Shown one piece after another: positions 49,109-61,500 of a stretch of DNA of 64,000 nt; the first letter of the stretch is position 1, and each line of letters starts with the position of its first letter. The notes beneath the pieces were generated by a model. That model had not been told where the DNA came from. It did not search any database and saw only the letters and a list, made by a program, of their open reading frames with translations. A program made the position numbers and the translations under genes. Source of the stretch: Klebsormidium nitens (Eukaryota; Streptophyta; Klebsormidiophyceae; Klebsormidiales; Klebsormidiaceae); the NCBI GenBank assembly GCA_000708835.1, contig DF237114.1, positions 99,624-163,623 on the forward strand, read 5' to 3'.

Positions 49109-51041
49109 CAACGGGCAAGGTAAGCGGTGGATATGCAACAGACGAGATTCGATTGCGACGGTGCATTGGAAAAGAGCGCCTGATGACCTATTAGAGTATG
49201 TTACAGGTTCTCCTGAAGTTGCATGTTCATGACCACTTCTAGTAACAACAGATGTCACCGAGACTATAGGATCTCGTTAACCCTGCTCCAATAGATGCTT
49301 GACAGGTGTACCTTATAACAACGGTTGAGAGTCAGACTTCCTGCTTTCCGGGCATATGCTAGCTGATCAAAAGCTCCGGCGGTTTCTGCGTAGGCCTCTA
49401 CGGAGACACCATGACCTTAAGGAAGGACTTGTTCTTCCAGAGCTTTCTTGAGGAAATAATAGGCACGTTCTTTTACAACAAAATCTGTCTGGTCTAGCTT
49501 GAAGAATGCTGCTTCCATGTCCAGTCAGTGTGGGAGGACTGCAGTAAATCTGTGCTTGGAAGAAGCATGATGGACTTTGAAAACCTTGTGTTGATTGAGG
49601 AGAAAAGATGCTAAAGTGGACTGCATTCTCAAGGCTCAGGTGAGCAGCTTACCTATTATTGTCTCGTTCAAATCAGGAGGATCGTAGCTTGTGGCAGCCT
49701 CATCAATCATTTGTGCAGCATCCCGTTTGCCCATTGTCCGTGATGAATCGAGCAAATTTCGTGTATGCTGCATATGCACTTTGATCAGTCTTACTTTGAC
49801 TCATTCTGGTCTTAATTCTACACAAAAATCTGGCTGTTGTCTTTCTGCAAATACGATGGCAACTATCAGAGCAACAGCACCAGCTTTACAAGGGCACTCG
49901 GGTCTTCCGCAAGATTGTGGCTTGCAGCAATGTGGATCCGGAGATTCTACACAAGATATTAACTATTATGAAGCTACAGAACCCCTTCTGCATCTGCGCA
50001 ATAAATACCTTCTTCTGTAGCTATGCTTTGAAGGGCACAATAATCCGAACAGCTCCGGCTCTTGAGACGAACAAATTGCGCCATGAATCATGATGATCTT
50101 GATCTGAGGTGCAGCTAGTAGTAGCAACTTGAACTGATCAACAAGCAAGGCAAGCTTCAGAAATATGGCGCGAAAGAAAAGCCTGCAGAAGTTGATCTGA
50201 ACCCTTGCGAGCGTGTGTTGGTCAGTCCAACGGTCATCGTGCATCTTGGGCTCAAACCACCTTCATCATCTTCACCGTCGAACATATCCCTATCGTAATC
50301 GGACGGCTATATGCCAAACTTTAGATGCCAACGTGGCAGCCTTTGTTAGTGTCAACCTGCTCACAACATCTTAAGCAGATCTCCTTTGACACTGTGTAGC
50401 GGCTCTGGCTGAGGGTTGCGGAACCTTCTTCCGCAAGGCTTGACGTGGAAGGAGGAGAAGCGAGGGTTCTGAAAAGTGACAAGGCGCTTCATTGATGACA
50501 ATGAGAGTGTCCAGTGAGGCCAGGGTGCAAGGAGAACGCTAGATTGCTTGTCAGGAAATTTGCGCCTGTTGCACTTCGCCTGCCTGATTGTCCTGCACCT
50601 CTGCAAAGTTCCTAATTCTTGAAACGAGCGGCAATTTTTTTGGTGAAGGAGTGCTTCACTTTTTGGGAGACGCTGCGAGTCAAGAAACACTTGTCAGGTC
50701 AGATCCCTTTTGAACTACTCCTGTCTGCATCCTCATAGGTTTTTGATGGGCCTCTTTAAAGCACTTCTGATTAATTAATTGTTTACAGTACCAGGGTTCT
50801 CTATCAACGTTGACTCACAACGCCGATGACTTTTGCATAGACTTTATTTTTGCGATGGTTTGGAGAGTGTCTGCTGGTGGCAGCATTAGTTCTGAGGAAG
50901 GTAAAAGGTTTTGACATTTATTGTTTCGCATTCAAGGTTTTTGTTTTTTCAAGTAGGTTGCAAGTACAGACGTTGTTTGGAGTAAAAGTGTCACACGTCT
51001 GATTTGCTTCTTTTTGCAGGCAGGGTTCCTTGGCGGCTCCC
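49109..51041. other. Divergent promoter region, ORC5 / AT5G03900-type gene
   Basis: About 1.9 kb with no recognised protein. Open frames on either strand (49700-50020, 50361-50690) lack family motifs. Contains the promoters of both flanking genes; nothing specific stands out. Confidence 0.5.
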
Positions 51042-54000
51042 ATGGCAGCCTCGCTCGTGGCCTCCCGAGCCACATCGCTTGCACCAATAGCAGAGTTGCA
51101 TATTTGTAACAAAACCGGTTTGCAGAAGGTTCCGAACTTGGGACGACGTTCTCCCACGAGTTGCACTTACCCAGGCACACGAAAGGGACAGAGGGGAGGC
51201 CGGTTGTTGAGAGGGGAGCGCTCAATTGAGCAGCAATTGTCTGCTTCAGATAGCTGTTTCGCTGGCTGTACTCGGCAAAGAGGAGGATGGAGTCAACAAT
51301 TAGCGGCTGAGGGTTTGGGGACGAGAAGCGGTGGCGGCAAGTTTGTGAGGAAAGGTGGTGGGGGGGTGCGGTGCAGGGCGGAGGACGGGGGGGCTGGCTA
51401 TGACCTGAGCTTGGACCCGGCTCCTGCAAAGCAATTTGGAAGCAGGTAAGGGGAAATTTAGGGTTCTGCTCTTTCTGGACGTTGATGTGACCGAGCTCGA
51501 GTTTGTGGACCTTTTTGCTCATCAGAACTGTTTTAGGGATGCAGTGCTTATTAGAAGACTGGGTGCAGGATACCTGCTGGCTAAGGAGGAGGCTAGGAAA
51601 AGGAGCAAACTGGCTTTGACTCTATGTTTGCAGCAGGTTACAAAAAGCAAGTCGACCATTTGGCAGAGCAGATACTTCTTTCTTGTCAAGTAGGCTGCAG
51701 GACCCAGAGACTTTGCTTAACAGCACTTTCAAAGCAGAACGGGTGTCAGATCGGGCTTTTGAACAGGTTCTCCTGCACTATTGAAAGATTAGTTTTTGAC
51801 GCAAACACCGTGAAGTATCCTTCACCAGATTTAAATCTCCCTGGGCACTCCAGCTATCGCAAGCGCGGTGCCTCTTCAGTGGCTAACGTAATTACCTTCG
51901 TTGTGCTGGCTCGTTTCTGTTCTGAAAAAATCGAATTGTTTAACCGCATCAAAGGGCCACCAGGCGCTCTGTGTTGCTCCTTTGGTCTCCTTTTTTCCTT
52001 GCTGAGGAGGTGACCAAACGAATCATCTTTATCTCCTTATAGCTTCCTGAACTATACGTCTTTCAAAACTCTTCCTGCTCTTGCTGTCATCTCTCTCAAC
52101 TATTTTCTCCCTGAGTTCAACACAGGAGATCGTTGAGTACGCTCTCTATGGCTCAGCCCGCCCCATATCTCCAGCAGCAAAGAAATGAATCGGCCGAACC
52201 TTCGCAAGCGAGACAACATGATGCTCATTACTTACTAACGTTCTCCTCGCTGTCTGTTGCCAGCAGCAAAGAGATCGACCGGCTCGACTCCCGCGTGCGC
52301 GACAGCACGATGCGCGCAGTCGACGAGCTCGGGCTCCGCGTGACGGTCGGCGACGTCGCGTCGAAGGCAGGCCTCAAGCTCTCCGAGGCCGAGAGCGCGC
52401 TCAAAGCGCTCACCGCTGACGCGAACGGTTACCTGGAGGTGTCAAACGAGGGTGACGTCCTGTTCTGTTTACCGAGGGACTACCGGAACGTGCTGTTGCA
52501 AAAGAGTTTCAAGTTGCGGGCGGAGCCCTTTTTGAAGAAGGCGGAGGAGGTCGGGTCGTACCTGGTGCGGGTCAGTTTCGGGACGACGCTCCTGGCGTCG
52601 ATCGTGCTGGTGTATACGACCATCGTGGTGCTTGCCACGTCATCTTCTAGCAGGTGAGTATTTTGCAGCGCACGCTAGATGCCTTTGACAGCCGCTGCGT
52701 CTGTGTGATTCGTGGCCTCCTTCGGTGGAGAAGCTTCTGTAACGTGGAGATTTGTCGCCGACTGGCAACGTAGATATGCGGGGACGCTGATGGGAGGCTA
52801 CTTCTTTAGACTATGATCGTTGCTGTTCAAAAGGCAGATGCGAAGACCGCTTCAATACCTGTCCCCTTTGGGATCACACCCGTTACGTTTGAGAGAACAT
52901 GCGTCTTCCAATCACACCCTTTGTATGCTGACTCCCTCCCCGCGTTTCCGCAGCGACCGAGACAACCGGAATAATCGAAACAGCTACGGAGGCGGGTACT
53001 ACCGGCAAGGTCCCAGCCTATATTTCAACCTCAGCGACATTCTTTGGTATTGGGACCCGTACTATCACCGCAGGCGGCGGGAAACGGGGGGAAGCATGAA
53101 CTTTTTCGAGTCGGTGAGGCCGCTCTCTCGTGCTAGTTTTGCAGCTTCTGTGGCTTTGTCTGGGTTTGTGAGGAGCAAGGGCTGAGGCCTCTCTTTCTTT
53201 TCGTTCCGTTTGTGGACTGCTAATGGAAGCTTCAAGACATTTGGGGTTCTTCATAGGGGGCTGTTTATCAGTTGCTGAGGATTCTTGAGATAACTGTTTT
53301 GACCAAAAAACAGTTCCGTTTGGTGCCATGCTAATCTGCTGCGAGGACCCATGAACTGCAAGGGCTGTACGGTTGCTCTTCCGACTGTAACCCTTGTTGA
53401 CTAGACACGCTGGCAGGAGGTTTTCTTTCCGAGATCCTGTCATCCTTCTCACGAGTCCGTCATTTTGTTTCTTACTTGTTGGTTGCTTGCCTCATCAGCA
53501 AGGACGACTTCGCATTGATGATGTGTTCAGGCCAACTTTGATTCCTGATTTGTTGCGCTCGAAGTCTTCGTCCATATCCTGGATACGTTTCCTGGATATT
53601 CAATCTGGCCCCGCATTTCGGGTATACCTTGCTTTGAGAGTCCGGCTTCAAAGCACAGTTTCCAGTCTACAGGAATCCTCTTCTTTCTCCAATCTGGTGC
53701 CTATCTGCCCTTTTCAATAACGTGCTCAAGAACTTGTGATTTCCTCTTCCAGGTCTTTTCGTTTGTCTTCGGCGATGGGGACCCGAACGCGGGGCGGGAC
53801 GAGTATCGGTGGAAGGAGATTGGTAGATTCATTGCGCACAAAGGGGGGGTGGTGACAGCAGAGGAGCTCGCCCCGTTCCTGGACCCCCCCCCGGCGGATG
53901 GTCGTGGCGAAGGGCCTGAGGATGAGTCGTATGTATTACCGGCACTGCAACGGTTTGACGGGACGCCGGAAGTTGACGACCAGGTGGGGCGTGAAAACTT

Positions 54001-57000
54001 TTTGTGTGGGTCGAAGGATTAAGGTTTAGGATCCAGGGTTGGGGTGGTTATTTGCAGTTTGGCTTCGTTTTTAGAGTTCGTACAGTTTGGCGCCTTGGGT
54101 TCCGGAGTCAAGAGTACCCCCAAATTCTGAAGGAGTTCTGTTTTCTCCGCGCTGTGAACCAGTGTGTCCGTAATCAAGCATGCTCCATCAAGCTCTAGGG
54201 CTCTGATGCTTGGAAGCTGTGATGGTAGCATTCTGCCGACAATTCCGGCTTTTGGCGCACCTGCTCTTCGACGAGCGCCCATTTGCAGGTCGGGACCCGT
54301 AAGCGTCAAATCCCCCAACTAGACAATCCGTGGTTCTGGAATACAAAGCGCTTCCGATGTGAGGCCAATGTAAGAAATAACAAGTGCGTGGGAGGCTTAT
54401 TTGCGGTGGGAGGCTTCTTTGCCGAACGGAAGTAGAGGTCTCACAAACTAGTCAGTGTTCCGTCTTTTTAAAACCCGCACCCTGTTTTCTTGTCCCCAGG
54501 GCAATCTGGTCTACCGTTTCCCCGCGCTCCAACGCACTGCTAAGGATCTGTACGGTTGGCCGCTCTTCCGGCGAAGCGAAGGTGCGGACGTCCAAGACGG
54601 GGAAGCGTACTATAAAGAGGACACGTGGTCGCTCAGGTGAGCTTCTGGTACTGCGGCAGCTATAACGATCACTTGGATAGTGTTCTTGATGAGCGACAGT
54701 TTCATTGTCACATGTTGTGCTCGCTCGTTTCTCGTGCTCCTCTTGTTTGCTGGGTTATGATTTGCCATTCGTTACGAACTTTAGTAGACACTGCGGCTGC
54801 TGAGAATCTGCTTGTCAACAAGTGGTCGTTTTTCAGCTCTGAGTCTTCATACCGATCCCGTCCGTATAATCTGCAATACGGAATCTTTTCTTCATTAGTC
54901 ACACTAGTTATTCGCGTTTCATTTTCACTGGTCCTCTTGGTGGTCAGGAATGTGACTGAGACCTACTGTTCAACCCTTGAATTGCGTACGTTCAATGTCC
55001 TCAATCTGTCGGGCCTCAATGGATCAGTTTCGCTAGCTCCTGCATCTAATGCAGATTGCACAGATCACGTGGCCGTAATTGAGCAACTTTTTCAGCTACC
55101 CAGACTTCGTGCGTTTTGGCGTCCTAGTCCGATCGTTGAATATCCGCACATTGTAGTCGGTTTCAGAACATCGACACCGTTTGTCTCTGCAGTAAAGCTC
55201 CGGACAGTCAGAAGTTCCTCGCAATAGGCCTCGGCATTGCAAACCTGGCGGGAGTGGTCATTCTCAGCGGCATGCTCAGGTGAGCCTGCGAAGGTCGTTG
55301 CTTCAACATGGGGTTTTTTATGTTCTCTGCGATCATCTCCAGTGCTTTGCTTCAAGGACGTTCTCTTGAGGTGGTTCACCTATATCCACAATCTACCTAT
55401 TTTCCAAAGCTACCCACCTGCTTAGCTACAGCGTGCAGAATGTAGGTCGAGATCCGGACTGATTGAAGCGAAAACGGTTTACTAGCAATTGTGTGGCAGG
55501 TTGAGGTTTTCGAAGCGAAGCCATTTTTGTCTAAAGATGCCTTGCACAGTGTTCTGACCGTGTAGTGACAGGACCTCCGATGAGATCCCTTCTGGGAATG
55601 CCTGACTTTGGGCCTTTTCTGACTTTTGGACACCTTAAATCCGCACCCAAGATGTTGCACGGCCAGTCTGCAAACGATTTGTCCGAATACTCGGAACTCG
55701 ACGATATATCATACTCCCCGCCTTGATCAGAGCTATCGAACACTCCGTGGAAAGCAACATCTCAGGTGCGAGGTTGAAGGGCCCGAGATGATCAACAGCC
55801 TGCGTATAAGAACCTTTTGGCTGACCGGCCACATAGAGTCCGGACAGTGTTCTGACTGACGAGCAACAGTAACCTGGTCCGCAGGAATCCGCAGCTGGCG
55901 CGAGAACTGGGGATCGGCCTCGTCGGCTTCGTACAGAAAAGTCTGCCCTTCTTCCAGGTAACGGAACCTGCTTTTGTCAAACCTTCGCTTTTCTTCAAAC
56001 TTTTCGAGTCGGAACGTCTTCTTCGAACTTCACGTCTGTTTGCAACGCGGGATCTCAACCTAGGTTTTTTACATAACGGCCAGCTTTTGGAGCCCATCAG
56101 AGATGACGACAGCGGCAGCTGCATCGCCACGGTTACGAGAGCTGTTTGTCGGTTACTGTGGGCCGGAATTAAGTTACGGATTAGTTCTCAATGCCTTGGG
56201 CTGATTATGCATTTGTCCGGGCAACGGCAATTGCAACATTTTAGGGAACCAAACGAGAAACCAAGATGAGACCGCCTCTGTTCGCTGCTCAGAAGAGAAG
56301 AAGCCATCTGTCTTTTGCGCCACCCCTAGTTGCCGTTTCAGAACTCTCACATTTTGAGATCAACGCTGAGTCTCATCTCTTGACACTCAACGGTGACATG
56401 CATCTGACACGTGTCCCCACATTCTCGCAGGGCTACGCGGCATCCTTCTTTGCGATTCCGGCGTTCCGCTGGTTCTCGAATCGGGTGAAAAATGCGAAGA
56501 TCGAGAGCCGAAACAGCGCGCGCCGCAGCCGGGCTATGCAGCTCCAGCAGCCCAGCGCGCCACTGCGACGAAAGGTGACGTCACGTGTCCTGGTTCCTGC
56601 CCCACTCTGCTCTTTCCAGCCCGTCTCTCCGTTTTTTGGATGTGCCTTTTCTTTCGATGAGACATCAAAACCGGTGGGGCGTGAGAAGAAGGCGGCAGCG
56701 CATGTGCTGGTGCCAGTTCCAAGGAGCGGTCAGTGGGTATATCTGAGTGTTGCAATATTGGATGCGGTCAGGTTTTTTGATTGTACGCTGATCACGTGCC
56801 TGGTTTTGGTTGCTACTAAGAATCAGATGGCAGTAGGGTTAGCAGTTGATCCCTTTGGAGTTGCAAGCTTTGACCAGCCTTCTTAGCCACTCTTTGCTTG
56901 GTTAACGTCAACACGTGTGAACATGTCAGGGAGAAAGTCTAGAGCTGATCTGGACCCAACTCGATCAATCTACTTTCCTGTGAGTGAATCTTTGTTGGGA

Positions 57001-57204
57001 GTCTCTTGTCCTTGATAGAGATGAAGTGTTTCCTGACAAACGCCTTCATGTTTGCAGCTTATCAATGCAAGGGAAAAGGCCGAGAAGGTGGTCATTAGTA
57101 AAGACAAGGTGATATACAGTACAGAGAAGGATTTGGCGGAGCAAGACATCGAGGCTGCGGACTGGATGCAAAGGCTGAGACAACGAGAGGACACGAGTCG
57201 GTGA
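51042..57204 (+). CDS. AT5G03900-type plastid membrane protein
   Basis: Nine exons: 51042-51445, 52264-52653, 52954-53113, 53753-53983, 54500-54636, 55193-55279, 55870-55957, 56431-56574, 57058-57204; phases close to 595 residues. The first exon is Ser/Arg/Gly-rich and looks like a transit peptide. Signatures follow Arabidopsis AT5G03900: EIDRLDSRVRDSTMRAVDE, a winged-helix-like segment (LRVTVGDVASKAGLKLSEAE, EVSNEGDVLFCLPRDYR), a first membrane segment FGTTLLASIVLVYTTIVVL, then FNLSDILWYWDPYY, FVFGDGDPN, GRFIAHKGGVVTAEELAPFL, KDLYGWPLFRR, membrane segments in FLAIGLGIANLAGVVILSG and GYAASFFAIPAFRWF, and INAREKAEKVVISKDKVIYS near the end. The Arabidopsis member carries an iron-sulphur-assembly annotation and is plastid-located; no Fe-S ligand pattern is visible here. 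Function is unproven. Confidence 0.9.
52171..52315 (+). repeat. Acceptor-side exon-edge echo, AT5G03900-type exon 2
   Basis: CCAGCAGCAAAGAAATGAAT at 52171 onward matches the real edge CCAGCAGCAAAGAGATCGAC at 52260, and similarity continues through CGGC..GA and GCG.GACA.CA.GATGC for about 57 bp. Offset is 90 bp, so the end of one copy nearly abuts the other. Both have CCAG acceptors. Confidence 0.8.
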
Positions 57205-58593
57205 TAGTCTGAGAGTTGTTTTTCCTTGTGGCACTGCTTTAATTGGTTTGGACAAAAACAGCTATGCGAGCTGCGATAACAACTAAAGAGCATCTAAAAG
57301 ACTGTATCATAATCTGGCGGTCTGCTTTGGTGATTATCCATTCGTTGACGTAGACACGTCACATGCGTTCGCACCAGTTCGTAAGGGGTTAGGCGAAGTC
57401 AAGCCGGCAAGCCAACAGATGGTACAGATGGCTAACGGTAAAGGCCCATATTTGTTTGTGTGCAGTGTATGTCGTAAATGGAGACGATACGGATTGGCCA
57501 ACATAGATGATCGACCCGGCAAGTTGCATCTAGGTAATGGTATATGTACCGTCGCACTCGTTGTGCGGACCTAAGTGCATGCATGTCACTCATGTTGGTA
57601 CGGTATGGCCCACTTAAAACTATTTGTCCTCAGTGGAATACATATATGCCGCGGGCTATTAGTATATGTGCATGGACCGACTGAGTCCATCATTCTCGCC
57701 GTTAACTTAGAGTTCTTAGTACCTGATCCCAACGCGCACATCTTTCTGGCCGCACGTACTGAGCAATTCTGAACGCGAACATGCGCGCGGTAGCTGATCG
57801 AACTGTGCAGGTCCTGCATTATAATTACATAAAGAGCACGTGTCATCATATCTGTGTATAAGTGGGATCATCGATGCCCTAGCTCATGAGCTACTGAGCT
57901 TGCATGGGTGACGTCTTTGCATGATCCGGTACGGTGATTCCGGAATTCAATGTCCGCAGCCATACATGGATCTTGCTAGCCCACCGTCCGCCCCGTCAGA
58001 CGAGAAAGAAAAAATCATGCATTTCTTGTGCATTCTAAGTGAGTAAGTTGATCGTTGTAGTCGCAATTACCAGTCATCCGTGACAATTTGCGTATTAGGA
58101 ATCGAACTTAAAACGGGCGCTCTGTCCTCTCAATATCACAGCGTGAGTCTTATCTTGAAACATTTTAAAAATACTATAAACCGTCAGAGTAGGATTGAAC
58201 ACGTAAAGCCTTGACACAAGAACGTCCAACCAGATTTCGTCCGACGAGGCAAGTCTGAGTACAAGCAGCCAGTAACTACTGTACTATATTTATATACGCT
58301 TTTCCCCTTACGGTCCAAGCCTTTCACGCAGCTAGTGCTTGTGTCATTCTTGTTTCCAATTGCATATAGTATCTTGAGGCATCCCGATCGCACTATTATA
58401 TCGCAAACAAGTGATCGTCGCATATAGGTCGGAAAGTGACACGTCGAAAATAACCCAGCACCCTCTCTCAAACATGCCATTTAATAAGGCTCCTAGACCT
58501 CGTTATGTACAGGCTCTACGAAGAGCTTTGAACCCATTGACTGTCTCCAACTTACGGCGGTACCCATACTGCTAATCGCACTGGTTGAAAACT
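57205..58593. other. Convergent intergenic region between AT5G03900-type and VWA genes
   Basis: About 1.4 kb without a gene. CATGCA-type words occur near 57575, 57669, 57902, 57918 and 58015. A segment at about 58080-58145 looks weakly tRNA-like on the minus strand (see rejected items). Confidence 0.55.
57540..58020. promoter_or_regulatory. CATGCA-rich island
   Basis: TGCATGCATG at about 57573 and five further related words, with TATATG/TGTATA segments between (57642, 57661, 57852). Composition resembles the islands at 8980-9570 and 21950-22400. Confidence 0.35.
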
Positions 58594-61500
58594 CTAGTCC
58601 ATCTCGTCATACGAAGGGTCGATTGCGCCGACCATCATTTTGACCAGCCACAAGTGGGGCGTCAGATCCACGCCTTTCTTCCTGAACTCCTCCGCCTCTA
58701 GTTCGAAGTACGACGTGCAGTCGATGATGTCTCCAACTTCGGGATGGTTGTCCAGCCTCTCGAGAAAGGCCTGCGCGCGCTGATCGCGGCCAACCTGGAG
58801 CGGAAAAAGTCAGGGAGTGTGAAAGCATGGTGAAAAGAAACAGATCTGCATCCATTCATACTCTTTCAGGGGAACAATAGGGAAAAACCATTTTCCCCGC
58901 TCGATATTTTTCCGGGGGATAGCACTGTTTTGCTCCTCCGGGGATATTCTCTCCTGGATTTTGAAGAAGGGAAGACCTGTCGCCCCTGCTGACGTGTCTG
59001 TCTCCCCCAGTCGTCGGGGGAATTCTCTTCTAATGCGCTCAATTTAGGGGAGCCTTCCCTCCTTATTTCAAGGGGAGAACCGGGGGAGAAACTGGGGGGA
59101 ACGCCAAGTCCCCTCGTGCAAACGGGCAGAGAAGGCGGAAACGACATCTGCTATTGAACATAAAACATTTCCTTCGAAGCTCTCTTCTCAGACAGGAGCG
59201 GCGCCCGATTGAGGCGGAACTGTAGTGGTACAAGACTTCGGACAGATTCGCTGGTGTTTCATGCCCTTTGAAGGGCCGTCAAACCAGATACAACTTCAGC
59301 ACGGCTGTCGGCCACTACCTGACTGCCCGATTCAAGCGAATCCGTGCATGTTTGGAAAGCGAAGTCATGTACACGAGCAAATCCGTTTCCCACTAAAACT
59401 CACTCAAGCCAACAGGAAACGGATACGGTAAGTATATCTTCCACGGCGGCTTATACTAGAATGCGAACTGTGAAGAGCCAGGCTTATCCGCAGTCTTTGG
59501 GTGAACAAGATTTTGACAGAGCCCTGACGACAGAGTAGGTCTTTGGGTTTACCTCCCAGTAAGAAGAATGTTGCAGCTCCGAAAGCTTGCAGATTCATTG
59601 CCCCCGGTGCACACGTTTCGCAGTATCCGACCACCCCAACCTAACGTACCTGTGCAAACTGGAACGCCACCGCCTTAGGCCCGTACTGCGGCGCCAGCCT
59701 GCGCTTCGCGCCCGCGATGGTATGCAGGATCGCGTCTCGCGGGTTGTCCGTTGGCTCACCGTCGGTTATGGTGATCACCAGAACCGGCTTCTGCAGCTCG
59801 CCGGCGGCCGCGAAGCGGAAGACCAGACTGTCGAGCACGTTCCGTTGCATGCTGCCGGCCAGGGGCGTCAAGCCCTGGAAGCGGACCTGGTTGACAAGGT
59901 TCTCGGCGTCCTCCTTGTTGCTGCATGTCAAAATGCTCAAAATCACGACATGGGCTAGCAGTGCTGTGCACAGAGAAGATGTCAGCAGTAGTAGTCGTCT
60001 CGTTTCATGTTGAGTCACGGTATGTTCAATCAGAAGATGGGTGGGGTTGGTACGAGGGTGGATACGGGTGTGGAGCACGTTGACTGTGGGATGAGGGTTT
60101 TGGTTTCTTTGAGCCCGGGGACTTGGGCATTCAACTCTACATTGAATCGAGACTTTTATCGAGCAGAAGTTCGTAAAGCCTGAGCAAGAGGATCTGCCAA
60201 AAACCGTGCCATTGACCCCCTTGAACATCGGGAGTTTTGCCGATCACCAGGGCCTGTCGACCTTCTTCGGTTCTGCTATGTCAAAGGGATGCTCGAGTGG
60301 ACTACTGACTGAATACTCTTCAAGCTGTGCTTGTCTCTCGTACAGCGGTCACGAGCCCACATGATAACGTCGCCAGAAATTTACAAGCCCGATCACGCAT
60401 CATAGCCCAAAGGGTCCGGAACTCCGCCCATTGATAAACATATATATAACTCTCGAAGTGTCTTCAAGAGCTCAACATATGGTGAGAACCAAGATAACGC
60501 CGAAAAGTGAACCTGAACTTCCACTTGCTCCGCACCCATGCCCACCCGAATAACCCCCAAGTCCCAACAGGTCATTTCAACATAACTTGGGTTTAATATG
60601 GTCAATCCAAGCTGAGACCAATCCCACGAAGAGGCCCGACTTGGGCACCTCGAATGAAGGCTTCTTACCGGATCCCGTTGCCCTCCAAGCGCGAGTTCAA
60701 AAACCGAATGACGATCCCGTCCTGGTCAAAGAGGGTGGCGACCTCCGCCACTTTGCTTAGAATTTCTTTCAAGTCTTCGATGCGCTCGCCGTTCTCCTCG
60801 AAGCTCATTGAGGAAGAGTCGTCGACCAAAATGACAGTGTCATATAGAGCAAGGGCGGCCAGATCGATGGCCAGCTCTTTGGGCATACCCCAACTGCAGT
60901 GGTAGGACAGGGCAAAGTTGAGGAAGCCTTGTTTCTGAGAGCAGAATAGAGTGACTTTTGGCGATTAACCATAGTCGGTTACGGGCTGGTTCGAAGTGGT
61001 CAACTGTGTAATAATCAGACTCGAGCCGTGACCAGGTTTCAAAAATGGCTATTAACAGTTATTGGTCAAAGAACCAGACGAAAGCCTTGGTTAGCGAACC
61101 TGGTTAGCAGCCAAACCTTCCTTCGAACGGTTTCAACTTGGTGGCAACTTCGACAGCAAATGGCAAGATAGAGCCTTGAAGATCTAGATGGGTAGGGTCG
61201 AGTGTTTGGTGGTACCGGGCGGGTGGGCACTGATTGAGTTATGCATAAAGAAAGTGCAAACGAGTCCAGTGAGGGCTCAAAATGTGTAGAATTGGAAGGG
61301 GAGAGAGCAAGTTTGCTGGCCTAGTGATATTGAGGAGAAAAATTGGGTTGAGGTTACTTCAGCAAGAAAGGTTTGAAGAATGCGGGAGAAGTCGAGCCCA
61401 ATAAGCCCTCGTCAAGACATTTTGAAGGGTTTTGGTCGTCACTGCTAGGCAAAAGGAATGCGAACGAAGAAGGCTTGTTATTCAACCCTAATCTTACATA

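Noticed and set aside
54625-55227. 200-codon open frame between exons 5 and 6 of the AT5G03900-type gene
   Set aside because: It is intron sequence: a good donor at 54637 and acceptor at 55192 join conserved exons in frame, and the frame has no homologous signature.
58080-58145. tRNA-like segment on the minus strand (GAGAGGACAGAGCG... and GTTCGATTCC)
   Set aside because: A D-arm-like and a T-arm-like part are present, but no complete anticodon arm or acceptor pairing can be formed. It may be a tRNA-derived fragment, not a gene.
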